Shown here: positions 37,049-49,485 of the stretch, one piece after another
How the letters are laid out: each line of letters starts with the position of its first letter
Numbering within the stretch: the first letter of the stretch is position 1
Source: Flagellimonas aurea
GTDB taxonomy: Bacteria > Bacteroidota > Bacteroidia > Flavobacteriales > Flavobacteriaceae
Assembly (NCBI RefSeq): GCF_017313785.1
Contig: NZ_JAFLNL010000006.1
Coordinates: 124,001-188,000, forward strand
Length of the DNA: 64,000 bases
Reading direction: 5' to 3'
Program-made: the position numbers and the translations under genes
Notes under the pieces: model-generated
Told to the model about the DNA's origin: nothing
The model's database searches: none
The model's input: the letters and a program-made list of their open reading frames with translations, nothing else

Positions 37049-38821
37049 ATGAAAACAAACAAACAAAACCTTAGAAGAATCACGGCCGTTTTGCTATTGG
37101 TCGCAGTGGCGGGATTGTACTCCTTTTCGGGAGGCGATGAAATTACAGGTCCTAAACCCAAGAAAGCAACCAATACACCAATATTTACCAAAGTAGTGTA
37201 TGAGGGCAATGATCAGGTATACAATAATAATCCCTTGGAAGCAGATGAGTTTTACAATCCAATCCTTCAGGGTTGTTACCCAGACCCAGCCATAACCCGA
37301 AAGGGAGACGATTATTATTTGGTGTGTTCCTCATTTGCCATGTTTCCTGGTGTGCCCATTTTTCATTCCAAGGATTTGGTCAACTGGACGCAAATAGGCC
37401 ATGTTTTGGACCGGGTTTCCCAGTTGGATGTCCACGATACGGGGATAAGCCAAGGGGTATATGCCCCTGGTATCACCTATAACCCCAATAATGATACATT
37501 TTATATGATTACCACTGCTTTTGCGGGTGGTTCGGGGAACATCGTAGTGAAGACCAAGGATCCGATGCAGGGTTGGAGTGATCCTTACCACCTAAAATTT
37601 AATGGGATTGACCCATCGCTGTTTTTTGATGATGATGGCAAAGCCTATGTGGTGCACAATGATGCTCCGGACAAAGGAAAGGAACTCTACAATGGCCATA
37701 GGGTCATCAAGGTTTGGGAATACGATGTGGAAAAGGACCAAGTCATTGAAGGAACCGATAAAATAATTGTCGATGGTGGGGTGGACATTTCTGAAAAACC
37801 CATCTGGATTGAAGCACCACATTTGTACAAAAAAGATGGTAAATATTATCTGATGTGCGCCGAAGGTGGTACCGGGGGATGGCACAGCGAAGTGATTTTT
37901 ATGAGTGACAGTCCCAAAGGCCCTTTTGTGCCCGCTCCGAGCAATCCCATCCTTACCCAGCGCTATTTTCCCAAGGAAAGGGAGAACAAAGTGGATTGGG
38001 CGGGCCATGCCGACTTGGTTTTGGGACCTGATGACAAATATTACGGTGTTTTTCTGGCGGTTCGGCCCAATGAGGAAAACCGCGTGAACACAGGGAGGGA
38101 AACCTTTATTTTACCTGTGGATTGGTCGGGCACTTATCCTGTTTTCGAAAATGGATTGATCCCAATGGAACCAAAACTAAAAATGCCCGAAGGCGTAGAG
38201 AACAAAATGGGGCAAGAAGGATTCTTTCCCAACGGAAACTTCACCTATACCGAGGATTTCTCATCAGAAAAATTAGATTACCGTTGGATAGGGCTCAGGG
38301 GTCCACGGGAAGCCTTTATGGAACAAACCAAGAATGGTTTGGAAATTACGCCCTTTGAAACCAATATCAAGGAAGTAAAGCCTACATCCACATTGTTCTA
38401 CAGGCAACAGCACAGAACATTTTCATTCTCAACAACCCTAAACTACAAGCCAAAATCTGAAAAGGATTTGGCGGGAGTGGTCGCCTTACAGAATGAAGGA
38501 TCCAATTATGTCTTTGGATTGACCAAAAAGGACAATGACTATTATCTCGTACTGGAAAAAAACAAATGGCCCAGAAGACAGGGTGAAATCATCTCAGAGG
38601 TTTTGGCAAGTACTAAAATTGATTTGTCAGGACCCATTGAATTAAAGATAGCTGCTGAAGGCGACAAGTACACCTTCAGTTATTCCACCAATGGAACCAA
38701 TTTTGAGAATGTGGGCGGCACAGTTTCTGGGGACATCCTCTCCACCGATGTGGCAGGAGGTTTTACCGGTGCTCTTTTGGGACTTTATGCCACCAAGGCA
38801 AATGACATAGTACCGGAATAA
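37049..38821 (+). CDS. Glycoside hydrolase family 43 (arabinofuranosidase / xylosidase)
   Basis: A 590-residue protein with an N-terminal hydrophobic segment (about 10-28). Five-bladed propeller: base D79 in GCYPDPAI, acid E255 in PIWIEAPHLY, pKa-modulating Asp in the GIDPSLFFDD region. The C-terminal 200 residues form a beta-sandwich (GH43_C2-like) that often completes the active site. It would remove arabinofuranose or xylose from the same glycan as GH51 and GH127. The subfamily cannot be fixed by eye. Confidence 0.9.
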   Translation: MKTNKQNLRRITAVLLLVAVAGLYSFSGGDEITGPKPKKATNTPIFTKVVYEGNDQVYNNNPLEADEFYNPILQGCYPDPAITRKGDDYYLVCSSFAMFPGVPIFHSKDLVNWTQIGHVLDRVSQLDVHDTGISQGVYAPGITYNPNNDTFYMITTAFAGGSGNIVVKTKDPMQGWSDPYHLKFNGIDPSLFFDDDGKAYVVHNDAPDKGKELYNGHRVIKVWEYDVEKDQVIEGTDKIIVDGGVDISEKPIWIEAPHLYKKDGKYYLMCAEGGTGGWHSEVIFMSDSPKGPFVPAPSNPILTQRYFPKERENKVDWAGHADLVLGPDDKYYGVFLAVRPNEENRVNTGRETFILPVDWSGTYPVFENGLIPMEPKLKMPEGVENKMGQEGFFPNGNFTYTEDFSSEKLDYRWIGLRGPREAFMEQTKNGLEITPFETNIKEVKPTSTLFYRQQHRTFSFSTTLNYKPKSEKDLAGVVALQNEGSNYVFGLTKKDNDYYLVLEKNKWPRRQGEIISEVLASTKIDLSGPIELKIAAEGDKYTFSYSTNGTNFENVGGTVSGDILSTDVAGGFTGALLGLYATKANDIVPE

Positions 38822-41560
<2,739 letters not shown>

Positions 41561-41624
41561 TAAGTCCAAACAAGAATTCATTAAAACGGCTATTGTTGAA
41601 AAAACCACTAAAAATTAAAATGTT

Positions 41625-43556
41625 ATGAATGGTATTTCTTATCGTCTTAAAGTTGCTTCCACGTTATTTCTATTTATCTTAATTGGTGGTTGCAATTCCT
41701 CTTCCAAACCGGAATGGGAAAAGCGAAATAAAGAATTGATTGAGGAATACGGGCTTACTGTCAGGGAACTGCCTGATCTTCCTTCAAGTTCCGTGGCTAC
41801 CAATTTGGAAGTGGGAACATCCATAAATTTCCAAGATTTGGACAGTTTGCAATTGTATCCCGGGGTCATGGCCAAAATTTTCTGGGGAAATGGAAATTTG
41901 GTCAGTGTATTGGAACTGGAACCCAATTCAACCATACCAAAAGAAAACGTGCCTGCCGATAGATTTTTGATCCTAACCGAGGGTTCCATCGATTTCATTG
42001 GAGATGGGAATACTTATAAAATGATGGCAAGGAAACGGGAAGAACCGGACGGCACTCATAGCGGTACACCGAGAATTGATTTTATTTATCAAGACAAAGG
42101 AAGCCAAAGCGAAATTGTCGCTGGAGATACTGGGGCCAAAGTGATGGAGGTTTATAGCCCTATAAGGTTTGATTATCTAGAAAAAATGGGGGTTGATGAA
42201 CTTCCTTCGGAAACCAAGGAACAGACATCCAAGAATGAACCGACCGTTGTACCGAATAAAGTTTATGACCTTTTCGATATTCAGTTTACCCAGCTTACCG
42301 AAGGGGTCTTTGCAAGATTGGTTTCTGGAGGGGACATGCAGCTAAGTTTTGTTTCGGCGGACCCAAATTCCAAGTCACCGGCACATATTCATCCAGAGGA
42401 GCAGATTACTATCCTATTAAGGGGAACCCTCAAAGAAACTGTCTTGGACCAAGAGATGGAATTGGAACCTCGGGATATAGTCCTTGTTCCAGGAAATGTG
42501 GTGCATTCCGGTGTCGCAGGCGAATTGGGCTTTGATGCGCTTGATATTTTTTGGCCCGTTAGGGAAGATTATCTGAACAAGCAACAAGCGGCACTTGAGC
42601 GATATCACGAAATTATCCCAAAGGACGCCAAGCCCGAATTGGTAATCGATGGTTCAAAAACAGAACCTACACTTACCTTTAGCGAAGGTCCCAAATGGAT
42701 GAACGGAAAACTCTATTTTTCCAATATGTACTTCGACCAAAACTGGAACGCCGACCCAAAAAAGAGTTCCATTGTGGCACTTGACCCTGATGGGACATAC
42801 CAAAACATCACTGAAGGCAAAATGCAGGCGAACGGATTGTATCCCTATAAAAATGGCAATTTATTGGTCTGTGATATGATTGGGCACCGGGTGGTGGAAA
42901 TGACCACATCCGGGAAAGTGGTCCAAGTCATTGCCGAAACCTATAATGGCAAGCCCATAGACGGCCCCAACGATATTATCACCGATGCCAAAGGCGGTAT
43001 CTATTTTACGGATCCCCAATTTACCATGGACGCTGAAAAATTTCAGCCCGGAAGAGCTGTTTACTATGTTTCCCCTGATAAAGAAGTGACCCGTTTGGTG
43101 GAACCCAATGAATTTGCCATGCCCAATGGGATTTTATTGACTCCTGACGGAAAAACGCTCTACATCAATAATTGTTATGATGACGAATCTTGGTATCCCG
43201 TAGACAGTTCAAAGGAAAATTTTGTTTGGGCCTATGATGTGAACGAAGATGGCACCATTTCAAACGGTCGGAAATTTGCAGAACTGCGTTTGACCGGAAA
43301 TGTGCTAGACCGTAAAGGAAAATCCTCCAGCGCGGACGGGATGGCCATTGATACCATGGGAAATATTTATGTGGCCACCTATTTTGGAGTCCAGATTTTT
43401 GATTCCAAAGGCTCCTTTATAGGTATGATCAATCTACCTTCATTTCCAGTAAGTTTAGGTTTTGGGGATGAGGATATGAAAACACTCTATATTGTCAGTT
43501 ATGACAAAGTGTATAAGATTCGAACCAATAGAAAAGGATATGTCAATTACCTCTAA
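41625..43556 (+). CDS. Cupin-cupin-SMP-30/gluconolactonase fusion lipoprotein
   Basis: A 643-residue lipoprotein (lipobox LIGGC, C23). Residues about 60-190 are a cupin-like fold without the metal histidines; about 210-330 are a cupin with the metal site HIHPEEQ and a later VVHSG; about 335-640 are an SMP-30/LRE-like beta-propeller with metal ligand motifs TFSEGPKWM, GPNDIITD, MPNGILLT and SADGMAID. SMP-30 enzymes hydrolyse aldonolactones to aldonic acids. Here it would open the lactone made by the PQQ enzyme; the cupin may bind a sugar acid. It is the last gene of the plus-strand operon and converges on the minus-strand operon with 24 bases between. Confidence 0.85.
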   Translation: MNGISYRLKVASTLFLFILIGGCNSSSKPEWEKRNKELIEEYGLTVRELPDLPSSSVATNLEVGTSINFQDLDSLQLYPGVMAKIFWGNGNLVSVLELEPNSTIPKENVPADRFLILTEGSIDFIGDGNTYKMMARKREEPDGTHSGTPRIDFIYQDKGSQSEIVAGDTGAKVMEVYSPIRFDYLEKMGVDELPSETKEQTSKNEPTVVPNKVYDLFDIQFTQLTEGVFARLVSGGDMQLSFVSADPNSKSPAHIHPEEQITILLRGTLKETVLDQEMELEPRDIVLVPGNVVHSGVAGELGFDALDIFWPVREDYLNKQQAALERYHEIIPKDAKPELVIDGSKTEPTLTFSEGPKWMNGKLYFSNMYFDQNWNADPKKSSIVALDPDGTYQNITEGKMQANGLYPYKNGNLLVCDMIGHRVVEMTTSGKVVQVIAETYNGKPIDGPNDIITDAKGGIYFTDPQFTMDAEKFQPGRAVYYVSPDKEVTRLVEPNEFAMPNGILLTPDGKTLYINNCYDDESWYPVDSSKENFVWAYDVNEDGTISNGRKFAELRLTGNVLDRKGKSSSADGMAIDTMGNIYVATYFGVQIFDSKGSFIGMINLPSFPVSLGFGDEDMKTLYIVSYDKVYKIRTNRKGYVNYL

Positions 43557-43580
43557 AAAAAGTGTCAATGATGAGAATAT

Positions 43581-44795
43581 CTAATTCTGTACATCGTCGC
43601 CCATAACATCATATCCGCGCCATTTGAATTCCTTGGCAAGTCCTGAGGCTGCCGGCCAAGCGATTTGGTGTTGGTCACTTGCTACCCACTTTTTCCTGTT
43701 TTCCTCCGTATCAAAAGATATTTGGATCTGATAGTTATACGTTGTAGGCTCCGCCTGTATTTCCTTGGCCAAATCATCTGGAAAAAGTCGAAGTAATTTC
43801 GAGCTGAGATACCCGTCTTGAACGACCATGGCAGGAACGTAGATGGAATAGTACATTTTTTCAAAGGCTTCGGCATTTTCCTTATCCACCACAAAATCCA
43901 TTTGTAAGACCATGGCCTTGGGTGTTTCCAAAGGTTTGGCAATCGCCAGTCCACTATCTTTTGAAGCAGCGATACCAATTACAAGTATTTCAAGATCATC
44001 ATTACCACTGCTTGACCAAGCTATTTCTTCTCCCAAACCAGCATGAAACGAATCATCCTTTTGAATTTTGGCCGTTGCGGAACCGACCGATACCGATCCA
44101 CTCCCATTCATTATATAGTATACTTCCTCAACCCCTTCCAATTGGCGTTTTTCCGTTGTACTCCCTGAGGGAACCACTACATGGTCCACATGGTTCCAAT
44201 CTGTTCGGAATATTTCTGGATTAAAAATCCGTCTATATAAAACTCCTTTTCCCTTATAAACCTCATTGTCTTGTTTCAATTGACCCGTGTCCAATCGGGA
44301 GGACACAAATACAGGGACATCATCTTTTTTTGTTTCGGCAAGATTATCCCCCAAATCAAACGCACCTCCCTGTGCCTTTACCTCGCTGACCGCAAAATTG
44401 AGCCATTTTAAAGGTTTGCTTGAAGCATTATAAATTCCATGGGAATCCCCAAGCTTACAAGGAACCAAAGCTGGCCCTTTTATTTTGGACGTTCTACCAT
44501 TGATGGTGAATTCAGCTTCTCCATCCAAAATGACATACATTTCTTCAATGGAATGGTGAAAGTGGTGTCCAATACCGGATTTAGGTTGAATGACCCCAGA
44601 ATGTAGGTACAGGAAATTGGTGGCCAGATCATTTCGGCCAATCAATTGGGTAAAACCCATTTTACCGGCACCAGCATGTACACTGGATAATTCCCTATAC
44701 GTCGAAGGATCATTGTGAACCACTCTTTCATTAAGGTTTTGGGCGATGCAGATACTGCCCATCAAACAGAACAAAAAACTGAGTATTGGTTTCAT
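43581..44795 (-). CDS. Exported double-cupin protein with ABM-like C-terminal domain
   Basis: The start chosen is MKPILSFLFCLMGSICIAQ at 44795, a signal peptide; the upstream TTG is not used. It has 404 residues. First cupin (about 30-150) with metal site HFHHSIEE and DSHG; second cupin (about 165-275) lacks the paired histidines; the C-terminal 110 residues look like a dimeric alpha/beta-barrel (ABM type: MVLQMDFVVDKENAEAFEK, then IYVPAMVVQDGYLSSKL). Cupins of this kind may isomerise or bind sugar acids; a lyase or oxygenase role is equally possible. It ends the minus-strand operon. Confidence 0.75.
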   Translation of the reverse strand: MKPILSFLFCLMGSICIAQNLNERVVHNDPSTYRELSSVHAGAGKMGFTQLIGRNDLATNFLYLHSGVIQPKSGIGHHFHHSIEEMYVILDGEAEFTINGRTSKIKGPALVPCKLGDSHGIYNASSKPLKWLNFAVSEVKAQGGAFDLGDNLAETKKDDVPVFVSSRLDTGQLKQDNEVYKGKGVLYRRIFNPEIFRTDWNHVDHVVVPSGSTTEKRQLEGVEEVYYIMNGSGSVSVGSATAKIQKDDSFHAGLGEEIAWSSSGNDDLEILVIGIAASKDSGLAIAKPLETPKAMVLQMDFVVDKENAEAFEKMYYSIYVPAMVVQDGYLSSKLLRLFPDDLAKEIQAEPTTYNYQIQISFDTEENRKKWVASDQHQIAWPAASGLAKEFKWRGYDVMGDDVQN

Positions 44796-44857
44796 AACAT
44801 TGTATTTGTATTGTTTCAATTTTAGGTTTATAGAGTTAGCTGCCTCTATGCAATAGG

Positions 44858-47110
44858 CTACTTTTTGTCCGGTATCCCATACACCACATAGCCTTTTGCG
44901 ATTGCTCCCGGTTTCTTCGAGTGGTCGTAACTGTCATTTCTAAAATCAGAAGTGGCATTGATCACCAAATATTGCTTGCCATCCAAAGTAAACATACTGG
45001 GTTGCGCATTGGTTTCATGGCTTAGCGTAGTTTCCCAGAGCACATCGCCATTTTCGGCATCAAGCGCATAAACCTTGCCCCCTTTTGCCGTGGCAAACAC
45101 AATACCCGTAGAGGTAATGACCATGCCTTTTCGCTGGGTGCCATTGGGAGCTCCTTTGGTTTCGTCTCCTTGCACATAAAGCGAGTCCACACCTATGGGT
45201 CGGCGCCACTTAATGGTTCCTTCATTTAGGTCATAGGCCACAATAGAGGACCAAGGTGGGTCTATCAAACCGGGCCAATCCAGACCGTAATCGGTGGTAT
45301 ATCTGTCTTCTGGATGTTCCACGCCTTCAGGGTAATCCTGCATCGGGGCTCCTCGCTGTGCGTCTGAAGGTATGGTTATCCCACCAGAAGCCACCACAGG
45401 GCCATCTACTGGTTCTGCCTGTTGATTGCCCCGTCTAAAACTTCTGCGATCAGGATCACCCCCAATATATTGGAACAAGGCTTTCAAGGAAGCTTCATCC
45501 ACATGCACCAGACCGGGCATTACACCTTTTCCATTGATCACTGTATTTCTAAACTCTTCATAGAACATATGATGCCCAAGATTCTTCAAGGAAGGTCCTG
45601 CCCCACCCTCCATATTTGGGCCATGACAGGCAATACATGAAGAGCCATAAAGTGATTGTACCCTATCAATATCGTTTTTTGTGAGTTCTTTTTTTGGTGG
45701 TTCCACCTTGTTCAATCTGTAAGTGGATGCATATTCCTGGGTCATTATGTACATCATTCCATTACGGGGATCGGCGGCTGTGTTTCCATAATTGGAACCG
45801 CCCAAAGCTCCGGGCATCATAATGGTTTCATATTTATCGGAAGGTGGTACGTATAATCCAGTTTTTGCAGAATCCAATCTTTTGAGCCAATCTTGTCGAA
45901 GACTATCCGAAAAGTAGGGGTTCAAATTTTCTTTTGTCACCTCATGTCTCGTAAAACTCGGAAGCGAAGTGATGGGTTGTGTCGGCCAAGATTCCTCCCC
46001 TGGCATTTCGCTTTTGGGAAATGGTTTTTCCTCAATGGGAAATAGTGATTTCCCAGTTACCCTATCAAATACAAAAACAAAACCGTGCTTAGTGGCAATG
46101 GCCACTGCATCTATCTTTTTACCGTCCTTTTCAACCGTGAGCAGTTGAGGGGCCGGTGACAGGTCATAGTCCCAGAGATCATGGTGCACTGTCTGATAAT
46201 GCCAGAGTCTTTCGCCCGTTTTGGCATCAAGGGCCACCAGGGAGTTGGCGAAAAGGTTACTGCCCAACCGATCAGCTCCATAATAATCATAGGTTGGCGA
46301 ACCGATGGGCAAATAGGCAATTCCACGTTCCGTATCTACCGATATTTCGCTCCATACGTTAGCACCTCCTACATATTTATAAGCATCCTTGGGCCAAGTT
46401 TCATAACCATATTCCCCAGGATAGGGTATCGTATGAAAGGTCCATTCCAGTTTACCAGTAACCACATTATAAGCCCTTACGTGACCAGGTGGGGAAAAAT
46501 AGGCCTCCCCTGGTGCAGAGCCGAGTATCAAAAGATCATCATAGATAACACCCGGCATCATCGGCTGTATCCTCGTTATGGAAGTTGGGTCCCGATCTAA
46601 ACCATCCCTAAGGTCTACATAACCGTCGTTCCCAAAATCCAGAATCGATTTACCCGTATCCGCATCTATGGCCTGAATGGAATTGTTCAGCGTGAACAGT
46701 AATCTCTTGTTTTTTTTGTCTTCACTTTCCCAATAATTGATACCTCTTCTGGTAATTCCCGGCAAATCTGTATGAATCCAAAGTTCTTTACCCGTTTTGG
46801 CATTTATGGCTATTAGGGAACTATTTTTCCCGAGAACGTACATGGTGCTGTCGGCAATAATGGGGCTGAAAAAATAAAATCGGTCATCTCCTGATGGGTA
46901 GCTCCACAACAATTCCATTTGCTCAACATTGGACTTGGTGATACTGGGCGACTCGAAAAACTTGGATTGGTCTGGACTACCTGCGTAGTGTGACCACGTT
47001 GTGTGCTCGGCAACTTCATTTGTATGGGTTTGACATCCCGATATAGTGACCAAAATTATCAGTATAACCAAGGTAACCCAAGATGTTGGCGTGAATTTAT
47101 TATTTGACAT
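44858..47110 (-). CDS. PQQ-dependent sugar dehydrogenase-like lipoprotein with cytochrome c domain
   Basis: The start chosen is MSNNKFTPTSWVTLVIL at 47110; the lipobox VTISGC gives C26. An eight-bladed quinoprotein propeller of PQQ glucose/alcohol-dehydrogenase type follows (WSHYAGSPDQSKF, ALDAKTGERLWHYQTVHHDLWDYD split over repeats). A c-type haem motif CIACH at about residues 492-496 sits within an inserted cytochrome domain (LKNLGHHMFYEEF), and the last propeller blades follow. It should oxidise a sugar to its lactone in the periplasm and pass electrons through haem c. Substrate is inferred as an aldopentose from the locus, not from the sequence. Confidence 0.85.
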   Translation of the reverse strand: MSNNKFTPTSWVTLVILIILVTISGCQTHTNEVAEHTTWSHYAGSPDQSKFFESPSITKSNVEQMELLWSYPSGDDRFYFFSPIIADSTMYVLGKNSSLIAINAKTGKELWIHTDLPGITRRGINYWESEDKKNKRLLFTLNNSIQAIDADTGKSILDFGNDGYVDLRDGLDRDPTSITRIQPMMPGVIYDDLLILGSAPGEAYFSPPGHVRAYNVVTGKLEWTFHTIPYPGEYGYETWPKDAYKYVGGANVWSEISVDTERGIAYLPIGSPTYDYYGADRLGSNLFANSLVALDAKTGERLWHYQTVHHDLWDYDLSPAPQLLTVEKDGKKIDAVAIATKHGFVFVFDRVTGKSLFPIEEKPFPKSEMPGEESWPTQPITSLPSFTRHEVTKENLNPYFSDSLRQDWLKRLDSAKTGLYVPPSDKYETIMMPGALGGSNYGNTAADPRNGMMYIMTQEYASTYRLNKVEPPKKELTKNDIDRVQSLYGSSCIACHGPNMEGGAGPSLKNLGHHMFYEEFRNTVINGKGVMPGLVHVDEASLKALFQYIGGDPDRRSFRRGNQQAEPVDGPVVASGGITIPSDAQRGAPMQDYPEGVEHPEDRYTTDYGLDWPGLIDPPWSSIVAYDLNEGTIKWRRPIGVDSLYVQGDETKGAPNGTQRKGMVITSTGIVFATAKGGKVYALDAENGDVLWETTLSHETNAQPSMFTLDGKQYLVINATSDFRNDSYDHSKKPGAIAKGYVVYGIPDKK

Positions 47111-47198
47111 TGTTATAGATGAAAAGCCCATTATGCCATGCCGAAACGTATTCAATAGTTTTGGCCGGACAATGGTAGCTGTCAATATTTTTATGGGT

Positions 47199-48134
47199 TT
47201 ACCAAGTTCTTTTTTTCAAAATTTCTTGAATCTGCTCTCTGGAAACCGGAAGCTCATCAATATGTTCGTTGAGCCACTTGCTAAAATCCTTTTCGATTTC
47301 ATCGGACCAACGCGTATCAATTTGTCCGGCAGTATAGGTTCCTTCTTTGATGCGTTGATGCCCGAACATGTCCCGTAAACGGACAACTTCGGAAACGGTA
47401 GCCACTTTTTCTGCCAAATGTGCGGGTATAAAGGTGACCACGCCCATTTTGCCCAAAACAACATCCCCAGGCATTACGGTTACGGTCCTGATCCTAGTAG
47501 GTTGATTGATTCCGATGAGCATTGTGTTCAAATCCCCCGGTGGGTTATGGTGGGAAGCGTCGTAACTGGTATAATAGGAAGTGAAACCGCCAATTTCCAT
47601 GAGTCCCTCAACATCCCTTAGGGCACCATCATAAACAATCCCGTTACCTGTTTTTGCAAATATGGCGTTACCCACGTTGTCACCAATTGTTGGGCCATCC
47701 TTATCTGCACCAAATTGGTCGGCCACATACACGTCCCCCTTTACCAATATATCCACGGGCCACGTGTTCTGTCCTCTTTTACCTTGTGCTTTCCCCCTAT
47801 CATCGATGGCTTTCCAAACATCGGGGCGACCAGGCATAAAGGTTGCCGTAACCGCACGACCCACTAAAACGCTATCTGGATTTATCATTTTCCAATCCTC
47901 TGCGATTTGATAGCGATAGCCCTCATTCTTCATTACGGCCCAAGCCTCTTCCACACTAACGGATTTTATCCTTTCCAATAAAGCATCCGAAACTTTTGGC
48001 CTTCCATCATCAAAGCGTTCTCCTTTCCATTCAGGAGTTAAAAATATCAGCTCTTCCTTACTGATCTGTTGAGCTGCTAGTTGGGTCGCCATACTGACAA
48101 GGACCATTAATAGCAAGTAGCTTTTTCTTAACAT
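47199..48134 (-). CDS. Exported RraA-family protein (aldolase-like), copy 1
   Basis: A 311-residue protein with a Sec signal peptide (about 1-21, QLAAQQ). The core RraA/HMG-aldolase fold shows GDVYVADQFG, GDNVGNAIFAKTGNG and the substrate/metal motif DGALRDVEG, where the R-D pair of class II aldolases of this family is kept. Cytoplasmic RraA inhibits RNase E, but an exported protein cannot; a periplasmic aldolase or decarboxylase on 2-keto acids is more plausible. It has an extra N-terminal region of about 70 residues and a C-terminal helix. It follows the dehydratase gene by 27 bases. Confidence 0.82.
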   Translation of the reverse strand: MLRKSYLLLMVLVSMATQLAAQQISKEELIFLTPEWKGERFDDGRPKVSDALLERIKSVSVEEAWAVMKNEGYRYQIAEDWKMINPDSVLVGRAVTATFMPGRPDVWKAIDDRGKAQGKRGQNTWPVDILVKGDVYVADQFGADKDGPTIGDNVGNAIFAKTGNGIVYDGALRDVEGLMEIGGFTSYYTSYDASHHNPPGDLNTMLIGINQPTRIRTVTVMPGDVVLGKMGVVTFIPAHLAEKVATVSEVVRLRDMFGHQRIKEGTYTAGQIDTRWSDEIEKDFSKWLNEHIDELPVSREQIQEILKKRTW

Positions 48135-48161
48135 AATTGCACTTATTTTATTTGTTATTGA

Positions 48162-49445
48162 TCATTCAAAAAATGGAACGCCTTCAGGAGCATATTTCTT
48201 CATTGCCTCTTCATTTATGTCCACTCCGATACCGGGTTTATTGGAAACGGTAACGAAACTATCCTTGACCCAGTCTGCTTCATCATAGGTTACAATTTCC
48301 TTGAACATGGGATCCGTATGGAAATAGGATTGCCACTCCATTAAATGGAAGTTAGGTACAGAGGCGCAAACATGTGCACACGCCATGGCCCCTAGGAAAG
48401 AGGCTACCATATGCGGTGAAAAAGGCACATAATAGAGATTCGCAAGATTGGCGATTCTTTGTCCTTCTCCCAGTCCTCCACACTTTTGCAGGTCTGGCAT
48501 AATAATGTCCACGCCGTTATCCAACAATTGTTTAAATCCGTGACCCAGATACACATTTTCACCTGCTGAAATGGGCGTACTGGTTTCCTCTGCCAGCGTT
48601 TTGAAAGCGTCAAAATTTTCTGCTGGAATTGGCTCTTCCAACCATGTCAGGTTAAGGTCCTCCACTTTCTTGGCAATCGTTTGAGCGGTCACATGATCAT
48701 ATCGTCCATGCATATCCACGCATAAATCTATTTTTGGTCCTACCGCTTCCCTAACCGCAGCAAGTTGATCATACATTCTTATGATTTCACCTGGACTGGC
48801 GGTCCAGTTATAGCGATCGTATTTATCAGGGTCACTGGCATAATCCAAGTCGAATTTTAATGCATTGAACCCCCAATTTTTTATAGCGTCCTTGGCAGCA
48901 GTAGCAAAATCATCAGGAGAAGGGAACCGAACACGATACAAAGCGGTATCACAATACACCCTTACTTTATCACGGAACTTACCTCCCAACAATTGATAAA
49001 CGGGCAGATCAAGTGCCTTACCGGCCAAATCCCATAAAGCGGTCTCTATGGCAGAAAGAACGGCTACATATGCACCGGACTGACCGCCACCGAAATGACC
49101 TGCACGACGAATGTCTTCAAATATTTTATGGACATTGAACGGACTTTGGTCTCTTAGAAAAAATCCCATCCTTTTGACCAGATGGTAGGTGCCGGGTACG
49201 GCATCCACGCCCTCTCCGCAACCATAAATTCCCTGATTGGTGTGTATTTTAACAAACAATCCGCTTCCTCGTCTAATGTATCCGCATTTAACATCCGTGA
49301 TTTTTAAATCCGATGGTGCGGATAATTTTGGATTTTTATCTATTGCTTTTTGATATTCTGAACCATATGTTGCTGATGACACCATTCCCAATCCTGCACT
49401 GGCCATGATTGATTTGGATATAAAAGATCTTCTTGAATTTTTCAT
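48162..49445 (-). CDS. Tat-exported enolase-superfamily sugar-acid dehydratase, copy 1
   Basis: A 427-residue mandelate racemase/muconate-lactonizing family protein. A twin-arginine signal (SRRSFISK, R5-R6) precedes an alanine-rich helix. Metal ligands are visible in LCVDMHGRYD, WLEEPIPAE and SAGENVYLG, and the general-base histidine lies in FSPHMVASF. The DMHGR motif is like galactonate dehydratase (DgoD). It would dehydrate an aldonic acid to a 2-keto-3-deoxy acid. Export by Tat suggests it folds, and perhaps binds Mg, before crossing the inner membrane. Substrate unknown. Confidence 0.87.
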   Translation of the reverse strand: MKNSRRSFISKSIMASAGLGMVSSATYGSEYQKAIDKNPKLSAPSDLKITDVKCGYIRRGSGLFVKIHTNQGIYGCGEGVDAVPGTYHLVKRMGFFLRDQSPFNVHKIFEDIRRAGHFGGGQSGAYVAVLSAIETALWDLAGKALDLPVYQLLGGKFRDKVRVYCDTALYRVRFPSPDDFATAAKDAIKNWGFNALKFDLDYASDPDKYDRYNWTASPGEIIRMYDQLAAVREAVGPKIDLCVDMHGRYDHVTAQTIAKKVEDLNLTWLEEPIPAENFDAFKTLAEETSTPISAGENVYLGHGFKQLLDNGVDIIMPDLQKCGGLGEGQRIANLANLYYVPFSPHMVASFLGAMACAHVCASVPNFHLMEWQSYFHTDPMFKEIVTYDEADWVKDSFVTVSNKPGIGVDINEEAMKKYAPEGVPFFE

Positions 49446-49485
49446 ACTTGGTTACTTTTGACTTAAGAGATAATTATTATAATTT

